Source of the DNA: Rhyzopertha dominica | Taxonomy: Eukaryota > Arthropoda > Insecta > Coleoptera > Bostrichidae | Length of the DNA: 64,000 nucleotides | Assembly (NCBI GenBank): GCA_025024175.1 | Contig: QCXZ01000064.1 | Location: forward strand, 48,381,325-48,445,324 | Reading direction: 5' to 3' | Program-made: the position numbers and the translations under genes | The notes under the pieces: generated by a model | What the model saw: the letters and a program-made list of their open reading frames with translations, nothing else | The model's database searches: none | What the model was told of the DNA's origin: nothing | Part shown: positions 25,205-37,529 of the stretch, one piece after another | Numbering within the stretch: position 1 is the first letter of the stretch | Layout: each line of letters opens with the position of its first letter

Positions 25205-25504
25205 CAGGGTATCCCCTAGTGCTAAGTGTAAAAACTACTTGCTAGATTTAAGACTGCCGTTTATAGAAGGATAAAGTCCTTGCTAATTTTTTATTTGATT
25301 TTTTTAAAGCAATTGTTTCATACAAAAATGATAAATGTTTAGCTCAGAGAATCTTATAATATTAATTACTTCATACTTTGATTTTTGCGATTTAAAAATT
25401 GATTTAGTTTTTTTATACTTCTCAATTTTTGAATTTAACACCAAGACCACTTACATTGTTTTCCTTCTTTGCTTCATCATTCAACAAAACTATGCGTTAC
25501 TAAC

Positions 25505-25742
25505 CTTTGGTTGTACTTGGTTTGGATGCTGAAGGCACGGTAGGTTTAGCCCCTTGTACTTTGACGGCTGTCATCTGCTGCTTCATTTGTACGGGCGTCG
25601 CGGTGCGTATGGCTACAGGTGTTCTCACTTGACCGGGGGCAACGTTGCGCACCTGCATTGGTTGTCTTACGACGCCCGCCCTCACCTGGTTGGCCGGAAA
25701 CACAGGATGCAACGCGGGCGGTTGCGAACCGGACACGATGAC
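25505..25742 (-). CDS. Captured internal exon of an unidentified protein (Pro/Gln/Val-rich)
   Basis: On the minus strand a 238-bp open segment (79 codons plus 1 base) starts after the acceptor TTTTATCCATCACAG and ends at the donor AAG/GTTAGT. The frame stays open through both splice sites, to a stop just beyond the donor. The reading begins VIVSGSQPPALHPVFPANQV; later stretches are RQPMQVRNVAPGQVRTPVAI and KPTVPSASKPSTT. It is basic and rich in Pro, Gln, Val and Ala, without Cys, Trp or Asp/Glu clusters. Such composition suits a disordered segment of a nuclear or transcription-related protein, which is inference; I cannot name the gene. It is strikingly GC-rich against its surroundings. It lies wholly between the TIRs of the hAT at 24961-27431, so it is probably a transposon-carried copy of an exon whose parent gene is elsewhere. 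GTG at 25734-25736 is not a real start; this is an internal exon. Confidence 0.7.
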
Positions 25743-25952
25743 CTGTGATGGATAAAATGCAGTTTTTTCTTTTTCATTCTGGCTGTAATTGATGTATACC
25801 CAAGCAAGTTATTGTTATTTAAAAATTTATCTAGTCAGCTTAATTACAACAAAATAGTATTTTGTTTAATTAAGAATAAATGTAAAATAATAATAAAATA
25901 CAAAATAATATTGGCATTTGGGGGGTTTTGAGTGGTACTGATGATGAACACC

Positions 25953-27281
25953 CGTAGGCGTACCGAAGGGGGGCAAGGGAGAAGAATCTGCCCCCCCCTC
26001 CCTGGACCTGGGTTGCCAACTCTGGACCCTTCCAATTTCCCACACATTTAGCTGGTTAATTATGTGTGTACTCTATAAATTGTCTTATTTTCAAAATTGT
26101 AAATACAGTAAAATTTATAGGCAAGTGTATTTCACAATTTTCATCCAGAACTCATATTTAACCCTTGCAAATGACTTCTCTGATAAGTCAAATGGTTTCC
26201 AAGCTTAATCGATGACATGTGTGTTTTGAAGCTGTAACTACAACACTCTTGTTGTTACGAATCGTTGTCTTAGGGCTATCTTGGTCAGGATGAGTAATAA
26301 CACGATTTCTGCTTAGTTCAGCTCTTCTACTTTTTCCTATATATAAAGATTGTTCAACTAACTACTGTTATATAGAACCACTTTAGAATCTGTCATATAT
26401 TGGGTGATAACTCAAACATTTGTACCAAATTTCTAAATTCACATTACAATTTAATAATTAGTACAAAAAAAAAGCTAGAAATCCATTCGAACTCACGTTT
26501 ATAGTTTATTTAATATAAGTTTTAGGAATCCAGTAAAAGCATTAAAAGCACGAATTAAAACCCGGTGTGTTGTTAAAAATGCAATTAAATATATTTCAGT
26601 TTATTTAAATGAAGCTTAATTTCGTTAAAATATTAAGCAATCGGTTAATTTTTGAAAGCAATGCACTGGCAATCTAAGAAGGTTGGCTTGACGCATAATG
26701 CTGAGCCATTTGTCATTCTGAGATTTAATAATGTTAGTTATTCATCGAGTTTCTTTCCCTGAGAAGTTGAAACTGTACTAAAAGCGCATCGGTTAGTGCA
26801 TTAATCTTTGATATGTGTTAATTCTGAATCAGAAATCGTGCTCCTATTTTTAGAACTTTTAAGGTGAAATTTATGTTCCTTGGGTACTTCATATGATATT
26901 ATTATACACTATGTGGATCACGGATCTTTATTCTCCCAAATAAAATGTATGAACTCATTTTTTGTTAAACACGAGAACGATGCAGCTGAATGCGCCTCAC
27001 TTAACTAAGTTCATCAATAACGGAATTAGTAATAAAGGGGCTTTGTATGATCAGTGTACATAGAAAACATATACATAAATGATTTGGGTTTTTATTTCAC
27101 AGAAGATGTTTTAAGTCACCTTGCAGAAAATCCACGAAGATTATTCATGGAATAAATACTTCATTAATTACTTAAGTACCTACATCTCATAAACATTTAT
27201 GATTTCTATTTATGTTGAATTATATGCTACAGGACGTTCCTGCTTTGCTCCCCCCTAGACCAAAAGTTGGGTACGCCCATG
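25953..27281. mobile_element. Nested hAT element inside the Pack-hAT candidate
   Basis: The left end CGTAGGCGTACC and the right end (minus strand) CATGGGCGTACC form a 12-bp TIR with two mismatches. The flanks carry a perfect 8-bp duplication TGAACACC (25945-25952 and 27282-27289). Poly-G/C tracts with GGGGGGCAAG and GGGGGGAGCAAAG sit just inside each end. The element is 1,329 bp, AT-rich inside, with no transposase-like frame, so non-autonomous. Its terminal sequence differs from the outer hAT and from the hAT at 29597, so a different transposase probably moved it. It is younger than its host element. Confidence 0.88.
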
Positions 27282-27431
27282 TGAACACCACTAAAAGAAG
27301 TATATATTTCTAGAATTATGTTTGTTTACACAATGCTATTTTCTACAGTAGACTTTTAAGGTAAAATATTACATAGTTTACGCGTAGATAATAGCGTAAT
27401 TTACATGGCGTATTCTACGCGCCCATCACTG

Positions 27432-28010
27432 GTTGACATCTAAGTCCTATATAGCGGTCAATTTGTTTATGGAAAGCTTTGTTGAGGTAGCGACTAATAG
27501 TTTTCATTTTTAGCCAAAATGTTGGCATAGGTATGTACCTAGACGATATTTTGCTATTTGATCAAGTAAATTCTCAGTCGACACAAATTAAATTTGAGTT
27601 TTCCTTATGTGCGAGACCTTTCAGAAAAATTAAGGAGGATGCTTAGAAAGTAGCAGTTGTTTATAGTACATTTAATAATTTAGATAAAATTTTAATTTAT
27701 GTAATGAAGATATAATACATTTAGAAAGTGATGGTTTTAAAAAATTACTTTCTCTTGTGGCAAGTGTTACATAGGTCCGACTAAAAGAAAAGTAGGTACG
27801 CGTTTGAAAGGACACATACTTGCTACTTGGCTGTAACTCGTGTTTTATAAATACATGGCTGACTTTGATAAAACAAATTTTACATACAGAGGAATATTAT
27901 TACAAACGTCTGATAAAAGAAGGCATAGAAATACTAATATCTTTAATAGGGACTGTGAAAATTATGAATTGGATGATATTTTGTACTTTTTTATGAAGCA
28001 GATCGTGTAT
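27432..28010 (+). pseudogene. Penelope-like element, RT end and GIY-YIG endonuclease remnant
   Basis: After the hAT the plus strand resumes a Penelope-type RT: VNLFMESFVEVATNSFHF, a TAG, then PKCWHRY and, one frameshift later, YLDDILLFDQVNSQ, holding the catalytic DD pair (27536-27547). About 220 bp on comes CGKCYIG (27758-27775), followed by TKRKVGTRLKGHILATW. CYIG matches the YIG half of GIY-YIG and the rest fits the conserved Lys/Arg stretch of that nuclease, which Penelope elements carry C-terminal to the RT. It continues to about NRDCENYELDDI. Several stops and frameshifts make it inactive. Its 5' part lies left of 24961. Confidence 0.7.
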
Positions 28011-28054
28011 GTCTAGTAGGTAGATAGGTTTGAATTTTAATCAGGTCGGTACGT

Positions 28055-28430
28055 TGTGCGGTAGCAATGGATAATGCAAAATACCATTCTAAGCAGTCGA
28101 ATAAGAAACCGATTCAGGCTACTAGAATACAGGACATAATGAGGATAAATAACATTAACAAACAACAAAGCTACAAAAAAAGACTCTTTGGGTCGGATTA
28201 AACATTTAAATATCCTTCAGCAATACGGGATCGATGAAATTGCAAAAAAAGAAGGGCATTGCGTTCTCAATATTATTGCAATAATTTGGAGTGATCTTAA
28301 AAAAGGGATTAGAAGGCACAATAATTCTTTTAATATAGTGCTAGTGTGGTGAAGGTTATTAGGTACGAAGTCGATAAGATTACTGCCGGAAGGTGGATAA
28401 ACTGTGAAAAGCATGTTACTGAAATTAAAT
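28055..28430 (+). pseudogene. DDE_3-type (Tc1/mariner/IS630-like) transposase remnant
   Basis: The plus strand shows, in order: AMDNAKYHSKQSNKKPIQAT (the second catalytic Asp in the MDNA-YHS motif of this family); DEIAKKEGHCVL; IIWSDLKKGIRRHNNSF; and, after a frameshift, VDKITAGRWINCEKHVTE. Intact relatives I know read roughly CELNPIELIW between the second and third of these. Here the sequence goes straight from CVLN to IIAIIW, so the catalytic Glu is missing or replaced. It begins just past the Penelope remnant. No TIRs found. It is a different family from the DD41D element at 49282. Confidence 0.6.
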
Positions 28431-29108
28431 TGAAATTTAAATTCGTTTTCTTGTCGCAGAAAACTCCTCTTAATGACGAGTGTTCAAAAAGCATTTTACA
28501 ATATTAGCAATGGGGTTAAAACTACATAATAGCAAACTAAGATGCTTACTAAATTAGGTTAATGGCATCCCAAATTCGATCGCTTTAAAAATTGAAACCC
28601 GTTATTCCTTTAAAGATATAGAGACAATAAGAAACATCGTTCAAACAAGGTTTAATCATAACTGAATATAAGTCGACAGACTTAAACCTAATACAAGGTA
28701 AACTTTCTTTTGGAAGTTGTAATTACTATACTCTAAAATATGACTGTGCTTACTTTCAACGTTATTAATTTTTACCGCGTTTATTTTTTTTAATATATCG
28801 GCGTGCTTCTTTGTGCCCGAATAAAAAAGTTCTTCTTGCCGTATGTTTGGAAAGCTAAGAACTCACTCACTCCACAAATGTATTTGCTTTCCACTCATTT
28901 CAGTAACCAGTTGAGATAAAATTACTAGAATTTTCAAGCAGGTCAGGTTTTTGACTAAAAACCTACTAATAAATACGAGATTCCCAAACATAATAATTTA
29001 AAATTGTAAGGAAGTTTCAATTACCTTGGGCCTAGTCTTGTTAATAAGTTTTCTAGTGGCTTCCAGTAGAGTTCGTTGACGGTATTTAAATATGATCTTT
29101 ATATGCGT
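28431..29108. other. No gene recognised
   Basis: AT-rich; no frames or repeats that I can support. Confidence 0.5.
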
Positions 29109-29214
29109 CTTACTATTATTATTATTATTATTATTATTACTATTATTATTATTATTATTGTTATTATTATTATTATTATTATTTATTATTATTATTATTG
29201 TTATTATTTGTCTT
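29109..29214. repeat. (ATT)n microsatellite
   Basis: About 100 bp of near-perfect TTA/ATT trinucleotide repeat with a few interruptions (ACT, TTG, a T shift). The Asn-rich 76-codon minus frame across it is an artefact of the repeat. Confidence 0.95.
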
Positions 29215-29596
29215 AATTTGGGGAGCACAGAAAGAGTAGTACCGTGATCAGATTATTTATGGCTTAAAATTTTGCTTGGAAGGAACCTTTTTATATAGGT
29301 ACAGATTTCTTGAGTAATTTTCTTTAAAAAATGTTGTTTTATACTGTTTGCTGTTTTTCTTAAATGGAAGTTTTTCATAAATTGTGCATCAATCTTAATA
29401 AGACAAGCTTAACGTTGATTTTTGCTCAAATTTTAGTAATATACATCAATTTTTGGCACCAGCAGATCGTCTAGTAAAAAACTTAACCCAGTTTCAAATA
29501 TTTGTAAATTTACTTCAGCCGATTGCTGCAATAGATGAAAACAACACTCTTAACGCCAATTCAGTAGGCTACAGATTAGTTAGCTAGCATTTCTGC

Positions 29597-30800
29597 CAGT
29601 GGCGGCTCGTCCGGGTCGGCAGAATTTTGATCGAAGAAATTATTTTTTTTTCGTATTTTTATGTATATTTTGTTTTATTATGTTCAGATATCTTGAAACA
29701 GTTGGAGCGTATTTTTTTACATTACCATCAAATTAATAATTAGCCAAAATCACATTTTTACGGGTTATCCCGAAAAATTTACGCTACTCGGCAACCGTGA
29801 CTGGGCCGTGTATGTGTTTGTCATCCAAGCCCGTGATCCAAGCGCTGGGTCGGCAGACCACATCGTATAAGGAAGCAATAGCATCGTTTTCCTATGAGCT
29901 GAACAAAGACGCAACCCTGCGCGCATATTGAATCCCGAGGCGAAAATCGAGACTCTGCAAAGCCTGGGGCCGGCAGACAGCATAAAACATTAAAACGGAC
30001 TTCATCATTTATTTCAATTATTTCAAGTTTTTTTTTTTAATTAACCAATTATAGTTCTGTTTTCTACTGAGTATTACAAATTATCTGATTGACACCCTTT
30101 ACATGCTTACAGTTTTTTTTATAATCATAATTTAATTTTACGTATATATGTTTCTATTGAAGTTAATAAAGGAGGCCCGGCATTCATAATCGTCGGATTC
30201 CGAAAATTAATTTTGACATGTACGTTGAACAACAATTATATATATAGTTCAATACTGAAATCACGAAAAACTACCCGAATGTTCTACGAAATTTTTCATT
30301 TTTCCAAGATTATTGTAAGAGCTATCCTCTTAAATAAACAATTTTAAGCAGATACCTTCAAACATTTAACAGAATTAATTAAATACATGTTATAAATTTA
30401 GGCAATCTGAAATCATTGAAGAATTTCACACAAAAAGAAAATAACAAAATAAGTAAGCGCCAATACCCATATAATCGCTTAATGCTGTCTGCCGGACTTC
30501 CGAATATATCTTTGGATTGGGCTCGACATATATCGACTTCTCCTCACCGGTGCAGTACAGGTGCACGCTTAACTTTGAAATTATGAAGCTAGTTGTCAGA
30601 TTAGGCTATTTGGTACCAAATGAACTATCTTTTTAACTTGCGGCGATATGAAAATTTACAGAAGTAGCAAGTAATAAACAACAACAACTACGAGTATATA
30701 CAAAATTATTTACTAATTTATAAATAAATAATATTGACTAACTAGAGTGGACCAAAGTTTTTACTGCCGACCCAATAGAATTTGTCACCAGCCGCCACTG
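29597..30800 (+). mobile_element. Non-autonomous hAT element, perfect 8-bp duplication
   Basis: The ends are CAGTGGCGGCTCGT on the left and, on the minus strand, CAGTGGCGGCTGGT on the right, flanked by an exact 8-bp duplication ATTTCTGC (29589-29596 and 30801-30808). It is 1,204 bp with no transposase. A GGGTCGGCAGA-like motif recurs near 29613, 29850 and 29967 and, inverted, near 30765 and 30485; these may be subterminal transposase-binding sites. A relative in the opposite orientation lies at 53060-54572. Confidence 0.9.
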
Positions 30801-30808
30801 ATTTCTGC

Positions 30809-33800
30809 ACGTATGTTCACAAAAAAGATTCTCTAAACGATTAACCTGTAATGTGTTCTAGTGTTGCGACATTGTGTTTCTGTTCTAACAAATCAAGTTG
30901 TATCAGTTATTAGGTTTTGTACTGTCTATGTTGAGTTATGTATGTATTCATTTTTCCAACTCTCTCAGTTATTAATTTTTGTAACATTTACTATGTTTTA
31001 AGTTCCTCTGCTTTTTTATTGGCCAGTTAACCAGTTGGGGCATATTACAATCACACACTAGAATTGATAAATTTAACAGTAAAGAATGAAAATCTGTTTG
31101 AATCAGAAAATGATTCAATCGGGTTCACAACTTATTAGCTTATTAGCGACCAGGGTTGTATACATACGCGTTAGCGAAACACCTGCGGCTAATTTACTAA
31201 CCATCCGGAAATTACCAAAGCAAACTTTGGGTTTCCATAACAGGTTGGTAATTAAGTTAATCACTACACAACTGGTGTATGTACATGAAATCTGGAAATC
31301 GCATCAACCTTGAATTACTTTTAAATGCTTCTTCTTCTTCATTAAAACTCGCTTTATAGACACAGTATTCGTGACGCTAACCGTTAAATTCGCTACTGCG
31401 GAGGGCAATACGACATGCAATACAAAGAAAACTACTGTGCGTCAGGAAGTTTCTATAAATGCAAAACAAATGCAGAATTTGTTGTATGGTAAGAAGTTCC
31501 TGTAACGGCTAGTTTTAAACGCCACCATTAGTGCAATTAAACTCAATTTTAATGTATTTTTACACCTTAGCGTTGGGAGTAATTAGTACATGCCGATGCA
31601 AATTGCAGAACACATGATTAAAGTTTTGATAATTGTACAATATTAGTTTTACAGCTAAAACTAAAATTAGCACTTATTTATAAAGCTAGGCATGCTGTGT
31701 ATAAATACTACTACCTGTTGTACTCGTTGCATTTCAGAAAACTAGATCAATTAATGCAATACTGCGGAGTAGTTATTGGTTGTTTTAGTAGTTTCTGATT
31801 ATAACATGTACCTACTTAGGTATATATTATACAAAAAGGCAAAGATAAAAGAAATATAGCTAGTTATTTAAGGTTGTCAAGCAGCTTAAACAATTTAGGA
31901 ACAATAGTACCAATATATTTCGTATTCTGATTGTTAACTAGAAATAATCCGCGTTAATATTTTCAGTTTAAATTGTGAGAGAACGGATAACTGAGGGCAT
32001 ACAAAAAACATAGGAGCATTCTCCATACAAGATATGACAGAAGTGGTGTAGTCGCCAACATTTTACGCCGCAACAAGGCTGACACAAATAAAAGCATAGA
32101 AGCATTTTACTAATTGAATCTGATGCCACATAAACAAAAAGAAACAGTACTTTGAATAATTTTTATAAGCAAAGGTGGCTAAGGACAAAAGCAATAAGAC
32201 GTATTCTTTTAAGGTAAATTTGATGGGGGGTATACCCTACAACAAATACAGAAGATGAAGTTAGAATAGCCATCAATAAGTTAATGTTTCTGAGTCGTTA
32301 TAGTGAGTGGCATGTTTTAAGAACTTACCTGAAATTTTGAGTATACCTTTTTAGGAGGTACGCTACATTATAGACCTATATTGCTAATCTTGGAAGCAGT
32401 CTCGCAAACAGTAAATAATTTCGTTATTTTAAATGTAACACTTTATATATTATCTCAATTTTAAATTTATTATAGTAACTGTTTTCAGCATTGTTTTAAG
32501 AATATAATACCGTGCTTTCTTTGCTATAGATACTTTCTGATTCTATATTAGAAATTGACATACCGTCTTATCAACTTTGATACATCTAGATAACTTGATT
32601 TTCTTAAATTGAGACATGTTATATTTAGCTAATGATAACAATTATGTTACTTTTATCTTATGTAATAGATGATAATAATAATAACAAAAATAATAATAAA
32701 AATAAATATAATATGTATAAAATATCACCACTCATGTAACTGTATTGTTATTAGTTTCTATAGAAATTAAAGTCAAACGATATAAATTTTGCTGCAGCGA
32801 ATTATTACTCGCAAACACGTTTCATAATATCTGTTTTTAAGTAACACAATGCGATGAAAAAAATGAAATCGTGCAGCTTTTCTGCTGGTAAAATTCCCTA
32901 AACTGGCACAGATGGATCGTTTTCACTTCAAATGCTAATAGTTTCAGTGATTTGGTGTTTGTGTGGTAAATTTACTTCTCTTTGACAGTAATAACATGCG
33001 TAAACAGCGCTTTTTTTTCAAAAACGACGAAAGGTATTGTTACATCATAATCAAATAGTACGAAATTTAATTCCACATTGAAATTGTAAAAAGAAGTTAT
33101 TCAAGCTTAACGTTTATCAAATATAATAACCCCATAAATTATTTCCTAAAATAGAGTTGGAAGATATTTGTGGTGAATACATAACAGTGAGAGTTAATTA
33201 CTGCCTGAATTCAATACTTTTTAATTTCTTCTTATGCCTGTTAACCCATTAAAAATATCACTACGTGAATGCATAACTATATTCTAAAATCAATTGTGAG
33301 AACCGTAACTCGATATCTTAACTGTTTACGGAGATACCGATTTCTTTGTTCAAAAACGATACAACATAATACGAAAGGTGTTTTTAGTAACGTAGAGACT
33401 ACTTCCGGTCTAACCAGTAGTTATACAGGATTGGAAATGTTTTTATTAGGTAAAACACCGTTTGAAACATGAATGTTACAAATTTCTGATTTGTATAGCC
33501 ATTAGTTTCCAAATGCGTCTAATAAACCGCTCACCATGAAAGGCCCCGTATATTAAGTTACTAGAAACAACTAACCAGGATAACAAGGTGTGGTAAGAAT
33601 GATCCCTATGAATAGTCATGCTAATATGAAAAGGGAAATGTGCAAATTGTATAGGGATAACACTCTAAAAGTATGCCATAACACGTACTACCAAGAATAT
33701 TAGGGATCTAGTTGAATAGATATTGGAATAATTGTATTACTTCGAAACTTAACTCATATTTATCTTGTGAAAGACCTTTTGTAAGTCAATAGAGAGGGTG

Positions 33801-35934
33801 TGCAGCTGTTTTTCTTGTCTTATTACTTTTTATAATATTATTCTTATTCTTAATATTAGATATTGTGCAAGAACTATGGTTTTCAGCCGATATAGTACTA
33901 CTGACAGGCCTTTCAAACACTATAGAATAATATACGAATCTACCAAAGATAGCTTACAAAATTAAACATGAAAATTAATAATTAGAATGCAAAATCTACG
34001 GAAACGGCAAATGATAAGACAAAAGATACAGTTTAATTACCGCAAATCATAAAAAACGTACTGAAAGAAAGAGAGATAGATTCGTGATGAATATAGCGCG
34101 CTTGCACAGAATCAAAGACAGAATCGTCCAGCAGGTATACGTAAGACGTTAGAGTATAGGAAAAATAAATAGGAAGGATACTGAGGAGATTGCATGACGC
34201 AACAAAGCATAGAAAAATAATAATGACAGGAAGTTATAGAAAGAAGAAATAAAACCGAAGCCAATAAAATTAAAGTATAATACAGGCAGCTTATAACTTC
34301 TGCCTAATGCGACAACTAGCGCTAAATGGACGCGTGATGGTTAGATAAAAAATATTATATATTACACCAAACTATATACTATGGCCCATGGAAATTAAAC
34401 CATAGCATTTTCTAACACGTCTCGCCTTAAAACAATACTAAGGTTAAAATATTTCGAAGTATTTTTACATTTAATAATTAACTGTTGTGTACCTACTGGT
34501 TTGCATATTTTTTTAGAATTAAAGTTTGAGGATCTTTGGCATGAAATCTATCTTATATGCAGGTATTGACAGTAGCATACAAGAGTAATCTCTCTAGGTC
34601 CGCTGACATGACCCTAGCGGTAAAATTAAAAATTACTGTGGCAATTAGCGCAACTTCTGCATTCTCCAAAATATACGAGGCGAGACTAGGTTTCACTGGG
34701 AGCAATTTATATGGAAATTCCTTACTGTTTAGTTAATGAAATATTTGTTGTTTTCAAATATGCAATGAATTCAAATAATTCGGGGATTAAGTGGAAAATA
34801 TTATTATACGAACTTAGCGTAGACACGATTTTCTGTATGGTGTTAATAAATTTTACAATAATAACAGACTGCTTTGTTTCAGGTGATACTGCTTTCCAAA
34901 GAATTTCTAGCCGAGGTAAGAGTACGTAACGGCATCGCGTCATTCCAAAGAAACCTGTTTACGAAATAATTTGAATTCGAATCTTTATAATATCTGCGTA
35001 AAACGACGGTATAATCAGAGAGTAAACATTAGTCACAATAAATAACACACACACAACGATTTATTTGAAATAAAAGCAAGTCTCCTAGAGAAATAAAGCA
35101 AGTGACCTTGCGATTATTGTTAAAGTATGCAGCCAGCTTATTATCGCTTACTAAATACCGTAAACCACAGGATTTTAGAATAATTAACTTAATACTCAAA
35201 CACTAGAAATCTTTAACGACACTCGCCTTCCACCATTTTTGTTCCTCTTTTCAACCGTAGATCCGCTACAGCAACCTTTGGAATCATTAACTATTCTCCA
35301 CTAATTTACTAACGTCTAAGAAAACTCGAAGTAGGTCGAATATTTTGCACAAGTATAAATACCTAATACGGAAACCGGGTTTCTAAATTCCCAAGAGTTC
35401 CAAACTTATAAAGGATTCACTGCTGGTGCAGTATTAAACAGCTAACCTTTTGAAAGATAGTCTCTACTGAGAATTTATGCGATCCACTCGTTCAATAAAT
35501 TTGTAAACTATTTCCTCTAATCGTTGCGTTTTTTTCTCCAGATTAAAGTGTATTTAGTTAGATTTCTTTAGTTTATATCGCGTTGCGTCTTTACAGTTTT
35601 ATTAATTGTTGAAATTTGCTTCTAATTCCTAATCATTTATAATATTAAATATATTAAGGTAGTCACGTATCACATAAATTCAAAACGATGTAGCATCTAT
35701 TATAAATGGAATGCTAATTTTAATTCTAATATGAAAACTTTAAATTCCAAATAATATTATACACAAACGGAGCGTATTTTGCATGTTTTAGTTGGCCTCT
35801 TATTATAAACCTCATTTTCAAAGCCCTGACGAAGATTTGAAATAAAAATCGAAAGCTTGGCAAAAAAGAAGGGTAAACATTATTTTTACGCAAGAATTCG
35901 ATTAATTAAGAAGACTTTAATTTAGTAGATAAAT
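30809..35934. other. Longest stretch without a recognised element
   Basis: About 5 kb of AT-rich DNA with only short chance frames (for example 31086-31313, 33269-33472, and the overlapping pair at 34711-34943). A short ATA-rich run lies near 32665-32715. At 35823-35862, CCTGACGAAGATTTGAAA followed by ATCGAAAGC resembles the GAAG-then-CGAAA motif I associate with Penelope-element ends; this is weak. Confidence 0.5.
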
Positions 35935-36430
35935 ATAATATTTGATGCAAATCCCTTTAATGGCGTATTTACCTACGGGGTACTGGATGAGAACCGAAGG
36001 CGTCATATTTCTAGATCCTGTTGTTTAACCGAACCGATTTAGTGACGCTACTGGGTGATCTTTTTTACCACATTCCTTTGGAGAAAAGGCAACAAATGTG
36101 GGTCCAGCATGTTCTGCTCCAGCTCATATTTCTGTTGCCGTTAGAGAGCATTTACAACAAACCTTTTCACGTAGGAGTAGGAGTAGGAAAGAGAGGACTT
36201 GTATAATCTCCTGCAAAATCTCCTGATTTAAATCCTCTAGATTTGCTTTTTTTGTGAATATTTGTAAACATCAGTCTGCGGAACTACTACAGATAGTTTT
36301 GAATATAAAACTGACAGGAAGGAGCATATGATTCCATTCGTGTGACCAGAATGGAGGTTGCATATGGCCGACTGCTATCTCCGCTTTGGCAGTGGCGTAG
36401 GGCAGTGTTTGAGACAATGAGTTATTGTAT
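35935..36430 (+). pseudogene. Decayed transposase of the same broad family as the element at 49282
   Basis: By shifting frame one can follow PLEKRQQMWVQH, then a piece like APAHISVAVREHLQQTF, and then SPAKSPDLNPLD at about 36208-36243. These correspond to the MWFxHDGAPxHF block and the SPDLNPLDF block of DUF4817/DDE_3-type insect transposases. The catalytic Asp after the His is lost to a shift; the Asp of PLD is readable. At least three frameshifts and several stops. TIRs were not found. Confidence 0.5.
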
Positions 36431-37374
36431 AAAATATATTTGCTACACCTTAAATTAATAAAGTATTATAAGTTAATAAGAGTACTGCAGTGAAAAAACG
36501 AGTTAATTATCTAGATATGTAATTATATGGTGTTTTAGGGATAAAACCTTAGTCCATGTAAGTCAACGTGCAGTGCAGTTCTCATCCTGATCTGGCCGAA
36601 GCCCATAACTGAAAAACTGATATATGTCGACCAAAATAGTCATTGGCGAATTTGGACGCAATTATAGTCAAGGAAGGCTGACACCGTAAAAATAAGAAAT
36701 NAACCTTATGTATTAAAAATATTAAGATTTGATGTAATTTCGAAGAGATTTTGTACAATCATTTCAGGATGATTGTGCAATTTAAAAAAAATATATTTAT
36801 CGCGAGTACAATTCGTAGAAAAATTCACTAATGTTGTCGGAATCTAGAAAACAAGGTCATTTAATTTTAAAATACTTTCTTTATGTAATCTGGCTCTGAC
36901 TCTGTTTACATGAGGTAGTACGAGCTCAATAACAATTAGGTTAGAGTTAACATCTGCGTCCATAGCCTTGATTTGACAGAATCAAATGTGCTTAGAACAA
37001 CATTTGCAAATCGTTTGTTACACAAAAGTAATCCTTTAAAATCTTTTTAGAAAAAATAATGTTTTTTTATAGCCTATACCTATTAATGTGTATTGTACAT
37101 ATGTTTATCACCTCCTGTAATAAACGTAAATGCTAGTATTCTCACTCAGTCTTCACTGTACTCTTCTGTAAGAGCGTTTATTTCATCTTTGTCGNAGNGT
37201 GTAATTGAATTTTTCGGTTGACTGTGGGTACTCTGTCTAGATGTATGTACTTACCTAATGTGTATTATTTTCTTTGATTATCGNAGATACGCGAGCTTTT
37301 TTACTTACTGATGAAGTAGAGGCAGAGAAAAAATTTTATTAAAATTATTAAATTATTATTATTAATATTATCAT
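36431..37374. other. No gene recognised
   Basis: AT-rich, with several Ns near 36702, 37195, 37198 and 37284. No supported features. Confidence 0.5.
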
Positions 37375-37529
37375 TACAGAGTGAGACATAAGTCTTTGGA
37401 CCTCGAAAAACGAAATAAAATTTTTATTTTGCAACAAAGTCGAAAAGAACTTTCACAATAACAAGTAAGCAACATAGCGATGATATCATTTTAATACATT
37501 TTAAAAAGGACCACCCTAGGCTTTAATGC

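Larger units (their letters stand above)
24961..27431. mobile_element. Pack-hAT candidate: non-autonomous hAT carrying an exon
   Basis: The element is bounded by perfect 12-bp inverted repeats CAGTGATGGGCG and by a perfect 8-bp target duplication GTTGACAT (24953-24960 and 27432-27439), which together define a hAT insertion. Subterminal TCTACG and TAAATTA motifs recur at both ends. It is 2,471 bp long; without the nested hAT and its duplication it would be about 1,134 bp. No transposase is visible. From left to right it carries a Penelope RT scrap (25002-25115), a 28-bp palindrome, a GC-rich exon on the minus strand (25505-25742) and the nested element. It sits inside the RT of another Penelope copy. 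Carriage of host gene pieces between TIRs is the definition of Pack-type transposons. Confidence 0.88.

Noticed and set aside
25844..26047. 67-codon minus frame with a Gly/Pro-rich start
   Set aside because: It spans the junction between the two nested hATs and the GC-rich end of the inner one; no coding support.
28998..29228. Asn-rich frame on the minus strand
   Set aside because: It is the translation of an (ATT)n microsatellite.
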